DNA from: Typhlomys cinereus
Taxonomy: Eukaryota; Chordata; Mammalia; Rodentia; Platacanthomyidae
DNA: 64,000 nucleotides
NCBI GenBank assembly: GCA_023101885.1
Contig: JALPQD010000016.1
Location: 7,382,684 to 7,446,683 of the forward strand
Reading direction: 5' to 3'
Shown: positions 29,693-41,300 of the stretch, piece by piece
Layout of the letters: every line of letters begins with the position of its first letter
How positions within the stretch are numbered: the first letter of the stretch is position 1
The notes under the pieces: model-generated
Database searches by the model: none
Told to the model about the DNA's origin: nothing
What the model saw: only the letters and a program-made list of their open reading frames with translations
Position numbers and translations under genes: made by a program

Positions 29693-32510
29693 GTGAGTGT
29701 CAGCATGAGGGCCTCCCGCCCAGCGATGAGAAGTGCAGTCAGAGGGCCAGACACAGGAAGAGCCAGGGACAATGGCAGGACCCGGGAGGAGCAGGACACA
29801 GAGGGAGACAGTTGAGTGTGAAGGTGCTGCTTGGTCTGAGTGTCTGTTTCCCTCTTTTCTGACTGCGTGATCTTGGCCTAGTCACTTAACCTCTCTAGTC
29901 CTTCCTCTGCATAGGCATAGAGGCTCTAATAATGATACTGTCCACTGTAGCGTTGTGAGGATTAAATGAGGAAGGGATGGGAGTCCAAGGCAGTTGGGGT
30001 GCATCGAGGGTCTCATGGAGCCAAGCACAGCCTCACCTCTGATCGCCGCCATCCCTGTGGCTGGCTACAGGATCTTATCCAAGTCCTTCCTTGATGTCTC
30101 CAAGCTGCCTCCCTCCTACACCAGCAACTCGCCCAAAGAGGAGCACCTGCTGCAGGTGGCAGACAACTTCTCCCGCCAGTACAGCCACCTGTGCCCGGAC
30201 CGCGTGCCTCTCTTCTTGTACCCACTGAATGAGTGTGACGTGCCTGTAAGCCTGGGACTCGGAGGGCAGGGCTGAGGCTGGAGCACAGGGCAGCGGGAGA
30301 CACACTGGGTTCTCTTTGTCACTGAGCCGAATCACTGCTCTCCTATGTGAGAGTCTCCTCTGAATCACCTAGCCTGTTAGAGAGCCTAGAGAAGCAGGCC
30401 TGGGATCAGAACGGGAAGCTAAGACTTTTTAAAACTACTCATTCGTGCATTCACTCATTCATTCATTCATTCATTCATTCGGGTGATCATGCTGGCAGTG
30501 GAAGCCAGGGCCTCACAAAGGTCAGAAAGCACCCTACCACCAGGACTGTATCTCTGGTCATCTTTTTAATTTTGACTGTGAGACAGGGTCTCATTAAGCT
30601 GCCTTCCTAGCCTGGCCCTGAACAAGCTGTGACTTTCAATGCCAACAGCTAATACTCTAGGAGTATTCCCCCCTCCAGTGTGGCCAAAGGGAGCCCACCT
30701 GTGAAGTTTTTATTACCCAGGGGCAGCTGGAAGGCTAGTTTTTAGACAAACCCCATACCACCTCAGCTATAGATGGGAAAACTGAGGCCGGGGAGACTCA
30801 AGTTGGTGTTTAGGGCCACATGGCAGAAAAGAAGAAGCCAGCGTTGGATTTTGGAGTCTGCTCTGTCCTGTGGCTCTGCCCTTCCTTGGGAGGAGTTGGC
30901 CCCTGGGACCAGAGACACCCTGGCATCAAGCTGCCCCTGCCCAGAACTTCTGTACACTCTGAACGCCTCAACCTGATTGGACAACTACCTCCTTCAGCAA
31001 TGACTTGCTGAGTGACCTCGGGCAATTCACTTGGCCTCTCTGAGCATCAGAGGAAGGGATTTCCCTCCAACCCCCCTCACCCCCTGTTCTTCTATCCCAG
31101 ATCTGAATAAGCTTGTGCTGCTCCCATGTAGTGATGTAGTGGGCACCTCCACGAATCGATCCTCTATGCCAGACTCCCCCAGCAATTGCCTGGCCCCTGC
31201 ACATGTCCCCACCCAGGGTTCCCTTTGGATGTGAGGAAGGAGGGGCTGTGCCAAGCAGTCCTTACAGCTCCCTACTGCATGTGGCCCTGGCACAATCTCT
31301 CCCATTTCAGAAGTTTGTAAGTACCACCCTGCGGCCCACGCTGATGCCTTACCCTGAGCTCTACAACTGGGACAGTTGTGCCCAATTTGTGTCTGACTTC
31401 CTCACCATGATGCCCCTGCTCGACCCCCTCAAGCCAGTAAGTGCCAATCCATGGGTTGCACCCATGAACTCCATAGGCCAGAGATGGGGGGGTCAGGAGG
31501 TCTGGGAGAACGAGGCTCAGTCAGGCTGTTCTCAGTTTTCCTGAGATGCCCATGATAGTAAAGGACAGAAGAAGAGTCACCAGACTCAGAGCCCACAGCA
31601 AACACCCTGCCTGCCTCAGTCACATGATTTGTGGAGACATAGCAAGGTACTGGGAACATCCAGCTGCCTATAGCTCGGGGCTTGTAACAGACTTGGTCAG
31701 TTTCTTATTGAGAATGAAGGGAGGCGGGAAGAAGGGGGGAAGGCTGGAAAAGTGAGAGGGAAGAGCGTGTCAAAGGACGGAGGAGAGGATGCTGAAGGAA
31801 AGTCCACCGGCCTCTTAAGATGACAGGTGTGTGTGAGCTGCGCACGGTCTGCTTGCACAGCGCACGTAGAAGGCTTCTGATGAACGGGGGGCCCGGCAGC
31901 TAGGGGTGGTGGGGTCTGGTCACCGATGGGCGCCCTGTGTCCAGCCCTTGTACATGTACTCCTCAACCACCGTGCTCAAGTGCCAGAAGGGGAACTGCTT
32001 CGACTTCAGCAACCTGCTCTGCTCCATGCTCATCGGTTCTGGCTACGACGCCTACTGCGTCAACGGCTATGGCTCGCTGGACCTGTGTCTCATGGACCTG
32101 ACACGGGAAGTGTGCCCCCTCACCGTGAAGATCAAGGAGGTATGCAAGGCAATGCCCTCCGTAGCCCCAGGGACCTGAGCCTCATGCTGCCTGGCTGTCC
32201 TCAGAGGGCGGGGCCTGCCCCATAGCCCTCAGCCTCCATTCTCCAGGAGTTCCTATGTCAAATCCCCGGTGACTTCACGGTCATCACTGTCCCCTACAGC
32301 CTAGTTCTCCAAACTGGTGTCCGTCCTGTGTTGCCCTCACTCAGCCTAAGCATTTCCACAGTGTGGTTTCTACCTTAAGTCAGACTGTTGCCCATTTGCT
32401 CTGTGCATCTGATAAAAGTCCATCTGGTCATTTGTATAGCAAAAAAGAATGGACAAGCAAACCCTTGATTTTCAGCCTTTCTCCCATTTGAGTAGAATGA
32501 CCTCACCTGT

Positions 32511-32560
<50 letters not shown>

Positions 32561-33652
32561 GTGTGTGTAATGCTGGGGATTGAACCCAAGACCTTGTACA
32601 TACTAGACAAGCACTCTGCCACTGAGATACATTTCCAGCCCTAAAGGCCCCTTTTAATAGGACAAAAAAAAACCCACCCCACCCCCAGTGGATCTGTCTG
32701 TCAACCGAGAACTCAGTAATGACCAGGGTTTCTGTAAACAGAAGCAGCACTTATTTTAAAATATTAATTTTAAAAGTTTATATCAAACATATTTGTTTTC
32801 ATGATGGCATTTCATATATTTATGCCACTTTACTTTGTTCTTAAGAAACCCTCTTAAATGAGTTAGTGCCAAGATCATAAAAGCATCTGTTTACATTGGA
32901 AAACATTTATGATGCAAACAAAGAGCTTACTGTGTGCTGGGTGGAGCTCTGTGACCAGGATCAGACCCCTGAGAATGTCTGCAGACCAGGGTGCCTGGGC
33001 ATGTACGTCATACCTGGCTCACACCTGGGTGGAGAACCCAGGATGAGATGAACAGAGGATGAGGAGGAGGGAAGGCACCAGGGCAGTCGTCTTCCTGCTC
33101 AGGCTCGGCTCCATGTCTCTTGCTTTCGGAGACCTCAGGAAATCTTTTGGAGTGATAAGTCATATGGGCACGAATCAACTCGGTTTGTTTCTCATGACAA
33201 CTGGGTATAGAAGGTGCTCTCATTCTAGTGTACAATGTACAGAGAAATGACAAAAGGAAGGCAGGGTGGCCGGGCCAGAGCCACACAGCTGGAAGACTCA
33301 GTGACTGAAGCCTCCAAAAGGTTTCTTTCTTTTTCCTTCCTCCCTCCCTCCCTCTTCCTTCTTCCATCCCTCCCTCCCTCCCTCCTTCCGTCTCTCCCTT
33401 CCCTCCCTCCTTCCCTTCCTTCTTTCCTTTCTTCTTTCCTTCTTCCCTCCCTCCCCCTTTCCCCTTCTTTCCCCCACCCTTCCCCCTTCCCCTTCCCCTC
33501 TTTCTCTCTTCTCTCTCTCTCTTTCTTTTCTTTCTTTCTTTCCTTCCTTCCTTTTTCATATTACAAGTCCACTTCCACAGACTCTGTTGGGTTCTTTCCT
33601 AGAAACACAACCCATTGTTTAGTTCACATTCATACACACATGCAGTCCACAT

Positions 33653-33715
<63 letters not shown>

Positions 33716-36700
33716 TTCTTTTCCTTCCTGGACCAGCAAACTCACATTTGAGTCAACACACGAAGTTCTCCAATGACAATCTCTGAGCACTGACCTGGAC
33801 CATCTACCCTGGCCTTCCCTCCTGGGATTCAAGTCAGCCTTGGCCGGGCAGAGAAACTAGCCTCCTGAGCTTCTACCCACGGACCCCTGGCACTGCTTGC
33901 CAGTGCCAGGCGGAGAGATCTCCAGGATCCTCAGGCCCTTTGCTGCTGGGCCTGAGAGGGGAAGGGCAGCCGCCCACCTGCAGCCGCAGCTCACTCTCTG
34001 TTGTCATGCCTGGGAGGCCAGTGGGCTGCGGGAGCTGGGTGACCCGGGAGTCCCAGGGCCCCCAGGTCCGGTGGGGACTGACCCTTCCTGTCTTGCTGGG
34101 GTCAGGTGGTGAAGAAGGAGCCCAAGCCACCACCTAAGAAGTACGCCATCAAGCCACCCCGGGACCTGAACAGCAAGTTTGAGCAGGAGCAGGAGGACAA
34201 AAGGCTGCAAGAGATCCAGGCTCAGAAGGAGAAGCAGCTCCAGGAGGAGGAGGAGCGCCTCCTGGTGGGTTCCCACAGGGATGAGATAGGGTGATGAGGG
34301 CCTTCCAGAGAGTCACAGAACTCCTAACCCACGGAAAGCATTACCTTTCTTGAGACAAAACCTCACCCCAGGTCTCAATCCCTGTGGTACTGGCACCCTT
34401 CAGAACCAGTCAGTGGACACAATCGAGATCGGATCTTTGCAATGACTGAAACCAGGGCTCAGAGAAGGGGTGGTGGAAAGAGAACTCAGCTCTCCCAGGG
34501 TTTCCGGATCTCATGGAAACACTTGGACCTCTAGTCCCGCAGCTAGTTGGTGGTCAATGACCTTTTCTGTGCAGGAGGCAGAGAAGGCAAAGCCAGATCC
34601 CCTGCACGGCCTGAGGGTGCATGCCTGGGTCTTGGTGCTGTCGGGGAAACGTGAGGTGCCAGAGTGCTTCTTCATCGACTCACTGACGGGGCGCAGCTAC
34701 AGCACCCAGGATGACCACTTCCTGGGCATCGAGAGCCTCTGGAACCACAAGAACTACTGGATCAACATGCAGGACTGCTGGAATTGCTGTAAGGTGCGTG
34801 GGGGGGGGGAGGCGCTAACCATCAGCCTTGGAGAGCATTTCGTTCTGCGTAGCTGTGGCCCCTGACATTGCCCATCAACCATCCTTCTAGAATGATGAAC
34901 TTCTCCAGTTTGTCATGTGTATCCCCTCCTTAAAATGTGGATTGTTGGTTTGTATGAATTTTTTTTACAGCTTTGTGTGGATTCCTGTTAGCTGCTCACT
35001 GGGGCTCCCCACTCTCAGGCCAAGAAAGAGAACATTCTCCACCCCAGAAATCTCCTTCTGTGCATGCCCCAGTCCATCAATACACGCATGTGTTTTAATT
35101 ATGCAAATGGCACAGTATACAAAGGAGTGCATAGCACATCTGATTAGATTGCTGCGTGATAATTAACTCTCCTGCGTAACTGGGATCAGCACCTCAGACA
35201 TTTCCCTCTCTGTCCCCTCCTATTCAATAATCCATCTTATCTGCTCAGCAGCAGGGTGTACAAAGCATTGTTTTTTTTATCCCCAACATCACAAAAGTGA
35301 AGAAAAATTCTTTTAAATAAACCAACGATTCCCATTTTAAAATGATGTGCAAGTTCAAAATGAGACAATAATATTACTGACAGCTGAGGGTGTGGGTTGG
35401 TGGAATTCAGCTGTGAGGACCAAGCACCATGCTGGCTGGCTTCTGACAACATACACTATTAGTTTCTTATGGTTTTCAAGGCTGTATCAATTGAATCATA
35501 GGACTCTGATACATACATACATGCATACATACACACATACGTGTGTGTGCACACTCACTTATGATGGCCAGAGGTTGATATCAAAATCATTCCTCAATCA
35601 CTTCTCTACCTTGTTTTTTGAAACAGGGTCTGTCTCTTGCTGAGCCTGGAGCTCATCAATTCAGCTAGATTGTCCAAGCCAGCAAGCCCCAGGGACCCCA
35701 CTGCCTCCACCTTCTAGTGCTGGAATGACAGGCACACACACCATGTGTGTTGCTTTTACAAGGGTTCTGGGGATTGCGCTCAGGTCCTCGTGTTTGCATG
35801 ACAAGTGTTTGTGGACTATGCAACACCCCTGGCACCCAGTGTATATTCTTCACACTGAGTCTTTTAATCATTGTTAAGTTTGTGAACTTCATTCATTTTT
35901 GTGCATGGTGGTAGTTTGCTTCTATCATTTACTAATTTCTCTTTGTTGGAGCATATCAAAACTAAATGTACAGTGGTACATTTAGATGGTTTCCGGTATG
36001 GGGTAGTTTTGGATAGTGCTGCAGTGAGCATTTCCTCTATCAGTGAACACACATGCTTGCTTCTGTTGGGTAAAGACTTAGGAAAGTCACTTTCCACTTC
36101 AGTTGATTTTGCTCATTTTCAGAAATTATTGAATCAGCTTCCACTCCCACTATGTCTGGGGTGAGAGTTCCAACGCCCATCCAATCCTTGTCAATATTCT
36201 ATATTTCCGCCTATGTTTCAGGGGCTTTGAGACAGTCTCGTTGTATAGCCCAGAGTAAGTTTTCCTAGAATTGGTATCGTTTTGTTCCCTAAAGGTTTGC
36301 TAGGATTAAAAAATGAAACCATCTGGGTCCATAGTCTTCTTCATAGAAGTATTTCAAACTACAAAAATATAAACTACCACCTATTACTTGGGATAATTTA
36401 TCTATTTTGGCAGGGCTAGAGAAGGAACCCAGGGCTAAGTCCATGGCAGCAAGTGTTCCCTACCACGGAGCTGCTCCCTTAGCTTAGGCTTTTTTTTTTT
36501 TTTTAGTGAGTTTTGGTAGTTTCTGTCTTTCAAAAAGTCTGTCCATTTCACTTAAATTTTCAAATTTATTGCCATAAAAATATTCACAATAGGGCTGGAG
36601 AGATGGTTCAGGGCTCAAGACTCTGTCTCATAAGCAGAAGGTCCTGACTTCAGATCCAGGCCCACATAGAAACACACCAGGTAGAAATGGTGCCAGCCCA

Positions 36701-38340
36701 TACTTCCGGCTCTGGTGGGCAGGGACTGGGAAATCTCTGAGCCAAGCAAAAAGGAGGTAGAAGTAATACAGGATGATTCCCGAAGTCACTCTTGGGCCTC
36801 CACAGGGACACATGGTGCCCTCTCTTTCTCTCTTACACACACACACACACACACTAAATAAACAAACAAATAAACAAATAAATAAAAAGTTAGGAAAAAT
36901 ATTCACAATGGCTCCTTATTTTCCTTTTAGTATATTTAGATTTGGCCACTGTGATGTTACTGTCTCACTTTTGACAATGATTTACATACTCATTTTCCCT
37001 GATTAATCTAGATGTATTACTGCTAGGATTTGGCTTTGTTGGTTTTCTTAAATAGTTTTATTTTCTATTCTGATTATTTCTACTCTGATCTTAATTGTTT
37101 TATTTTTATTTTATTCATGAGAGGAGAAGTGGGAGGAGGGAGAGCACATGAGTGCTATGATACATGGGTGGATGTCAGAGGACATCGTTCAGAAGTCAGT
37201 TCTCTCCTTCTCCCATACAGAATCTGGAGATCAAAGTGAGGTTGCCAGGTTTGTGTGTAGGCACCTTTCCCAGCTGAACCATCTTTCCAGCCCAATCTGT
37301 CTGGTTTTTTTTTTTAACTTCTGATTTAATTATGTAGTTGTTAGAGAATGTATGTTGATTTTTATCATCTTAAATTTATTGTGGTTTGCTTTATGATCCA
37401 CAATATTATCCATCTTAAATTTTCTGTGTGCATTTGATTAGAATGTGTGTTTTATGTTCTTAGGAATGTTCTACAAATATCAGTTAGCACAAGTCAATTG
37501 ACAGTGTTGATCAAGTCTTCTTCTCTGTCTTTGCTGTTTTCCTGCTTCATTTTCATTTCTTTTTAAACATTTTAATTATTTGAGAAAGGAGCGAGAGAGA
37601 GAATGCATATGCATGCCGTGGCACACGGGTGGAGGTCAGAGGATCTTTAGAAGTCAGTTCTCTCTTTCTACTACGTGGAATTCCTAGGATCAAACTCTGG
37701 TTGCCAGGTTTGCAAATAGACCCCTTACCCATTGAGCTATCTTGCCATTTCCTTATTTTCAATTCTTAACAGCATTATTGACATATTAGCTTGTGTTTTT
37801 GTGCTCTGGACGTCTCTCATTGTTCCAGCAGAACCACCAGCATTTGCTTCATATATTTTTCAGTTGTGTAATCAAGTGAATGTATATGTAAGATTGTTAT
37901 TTCCTCTTGATATTATTTCCCTTTATAGTATGAAATATCCATTTTTTAACCCTAGCAATATTTTTGTTTTGATATCTCTTTCGCTTTCTCTGGCATTTTT
38001 TGTTTGTTTTTTTACTTTGGGTTAGCATGGTCTCTTCTTTGCACTTTTCTAAACTCTTATTCTTGTCTTTTAAATTTAAACATGATTTTTATAAGAGTAT
38101 ATGGCCAGGTTTTTCTTTTTGTGTATTTTGATTATCTCTACCTCTTCACTGGGTTGTTTGGGCCATTTACACTTAGTGTGATTATTAGTAACATTAAGTT
38201 TATGTCTATTATCTGTCTATGGACTTCCTTAAGTTTGAAAGTTTTACCATCAGTATAAACAATATTTTTATAATTCATTTCTTTTCCTCCTTGGACTTCT
38301 ATAAAGCTTTTTTTAAAAAAAATGTTTTTGTTCTTCATCA

Positions 38341-38389
<49 letters not shown>

Positions 38390-41300
38390 TGTCCTGAATG
38401 CTCTCTCAATAATCCAGGTGTCTCCTTCCTCAGTTTATTTGCTCTCCTTCCTGGATGACTTATTTACTGCTTAATTTTTCCATTGGCATTCCTTTGCTCT
38501 CCTCTTTCTCCTCTTCTGTCCTCCTTCGCAAATTAAATTCTAGAATTTTAATATCTTTCTTTCTTTATATAGCTTTTAATTGATGCCAAGATCTTAGCCT
38601 AATCCTTGAGTGTGAGGTATTGCTGTTCAGCTTGTCATTGTTTTGATAGCTCCACTATTTGGAAGCTCTGTAGCTCTGTTTGTATCAGTTTTAATTTTGT
38701 GGCCATGTAATCCCATCTCTTCATGTCCCTGGAGTGTGTGTGTGTGTATTTACTACACACGACTTGAACTTGTTAGAGATAACTGGAGGCCTAGATGGTA
38801 TAATCTTCCTCCAAAGATGACTTGGGTGAGACTCTAGTGGGAAGAGAAGGGATGGACGGATTCTGGGTCACTTTAAATGAGCTTTTGTGATTAGCCTTAC
38901 TCCTGAGGTACACCCTTCTGAATCCCAACGTGTAGTCTGGGGAATTTGCCACCTTTTCTTCCCTCAGAGAACTCTGCATTCTGATCCCTTTTTCAATGGT
39001 ACTGTGAATTGACCCAGAACTTTTTTTCTTCCTTATCCCCCCCCCACACCCTTTAAATTCCTGTTAATGTGATAGTGAGTTCAGGACCAGGGCTGCTTCC
39101 AGATGTCTTGTGTCCAGACATCTCTGAGCAGCTTTGATCTCTCTCTAGAACAAGATTGACAACATGAAACTGTTACCCTTCAAGGTGACTCCCACCTGCT
39201 GGGAACTGACTAGTAGGTGATCATAAGTGAAAAACAAGTACAGGGATATCCCCACTGGTTCTGGGGCTGCACCTGCAGCTCTGCAGCTCCCAGTCATTTT
39301 CTGGAATTTTCCAGATCTTCTTCCCATAAAAATCTCATTGTTTGCATATCTGCTCCAAGGTGACATACAGTGACCTCATATCCACTCCTGTCTCCAGCTT
39401 CTGGAGCACTACCAAATCTCTCCTGGACACAAGACAAGAATTCTTCTTGGGGAAATGAGATGATGGGAAGGGAGTGCCCCTCCCATGTGACCTCATTTTC
39501 CCTGTTGAGATGATGTATGTGGATGGATGGAGCTTCTGCTTGGCCCCTGCAGCTGCTTCTGTCACCTGCACAGCAAGTGTCAGGGAGAAGGGTAACCTGG
39601 ATGATCCCTTCCTCCATCAGGACTTGGTCTTTGACCTGGGAGACCCTGTGAGGTGGGAGTACATGCTCTTGGGGACTGATAAGCCTTACCTGTCCATGTC
39701 TGAGGAAGAGGATGAAGGACTGGATGATGACGATGATGTGACACAGTTGGTGAGTCTGGATGCCTGCTGTGTTTTGTGGGTGTTTTTTTTTTGTTTGTTT
39801 GGTTTTTTTGCATGAATGCCATGGCTGTCTTGCTTCAGGCAGCCTGGGAAGTATCCCCCAAAACATATCCATATATGGGGGAGTTCAGGTGGAGTAATGA
39901 TAGGTTCTTCAAAGGAGGAGGGTCCAGTCAGCACCTTCATTTTACAAAAGGGTAAACTGAGGTCCAGACACATGTCCATTTACCTGCCCAAGACCTCTCA
40001 GTGGATTAGAAGAGGAATATGACTTGAATTCCATTTCTCCCACCATCGTTCACTCAGTTCAGAAGTTATACTGCCCCTTAGAAAGCGTGTTCCTTCAGAG
40101 TGGGGTCATGAGACAGTCAGGGCCAGCCACTCTGCTGACCCGTCCATGACGGGCGCTGTGATTCCCTACCAAGCTGTTAGGTCTTCTAAAGGCCACTGGC
40201 GTGGAGTTTCCTTGTCACAAGCCTTGCTTCTGTGATTTCCTCACAGCGAGCCTTCTTGGTAGGTCTACGCAAGGTCCTTGGGAGAAGGCAGGGGCTTTGG
40301 GTGTTGACTTTGTGACGTGGGACAAACTTTCATGGCTTGAGAACTAAAGTTCCCTTCCCTGTATGTAAAACTGGGGAGGCGGGTGACAGTTATGTTCACA
40401 GCAACAATAATCAAGTGCCGCAGGCTGGAGGCTTAAACAACAGAAACCGTTTGCCTCACAGTCGTGGAGACTGGAAATCCAAGAAGAAGGTGCTAGCAGG
40501 GCTGGCTTCTTCTGAGGCCTCTCTAGGTGTTGTAGATGGTGTCATCTTCCATGATTATAACCTTCCATTACACAGGGGATAACTTGTGCACAGTGAGTCA
40601 CCCACAGGACCCAGCCAGTAAGCAAGAGCTAGGATTTGAACCTAAATGGCTTGGTTCTCAGTGGCAGCTGTTCCAGCTCCAAGGGCTGCCTCAGAATGAC
40701 TGAGGCGGCTGCTGACCGCAACCCTGTGCGTGCCCAGAGTGGCATTTTCCAGCTGTCTCTAGCATCAGCGCCCCCTACTGGATGCGGGTTGGGGCGTCCC
40801 CAGGGCAGGACACGAAGTCCTGTGGGACCTCACCCTCTCCCAGCGCGCTGGTTCCATCTCTGAGCTGAGAATCCCTGACATCTCCAATAAAAAGTCAGCA
40901 CACCATGTAACCAGGCCACAGCTACTGTGCCAGAGGTTCTGTCAGGGCACACCATTGACTGCTTGCCCAGAACGACGTCCCTGCAAGAAAGACGTCACGA
41001 TAAGATGGTCTGAGCAGTGCTGAGTGTCCAAGGTCACCTGCTTTGAGGGCTATTTTTCTGGACCAGTTCTTGTTTCACAGATGGGGCAAGAATAGGAGTA
41101 ATTGTCAGCCCTTTGCATTCACATCATTGGACCTTCTGAGGGTCCTGGTGAAAGAAACTGAGGCTCAGAATAGACAAAGACTTACTTGCTCAGGCCTCTT
41201 GGCAGGTTTTGGATAGAGTCAGGGGCAGGACTCCACCTGACTCAGGAGCTGCTCTCCGAGGGGCTGTGGCCACAGGTGGCAGAGCTTGTGCTGCTACAAC

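Noticed and set aside
33008..33559. 183-residue Lys/Glu/Arg/Gly-rich ORF on the - strand, and a Ser/Pro/Leu-rich one opposite
   Set aside because: Both are translations of the polypyrimidine tract; the composition is entirely repeat-driven.
39294..39872. 192-residue ORF on the - strand over DRC7 exon 7
   Set aside because: It runs antisense through a confirmed exon and an intron, has a lysine-rich stretch from a T-run and resembles no family. It is a chance frame.
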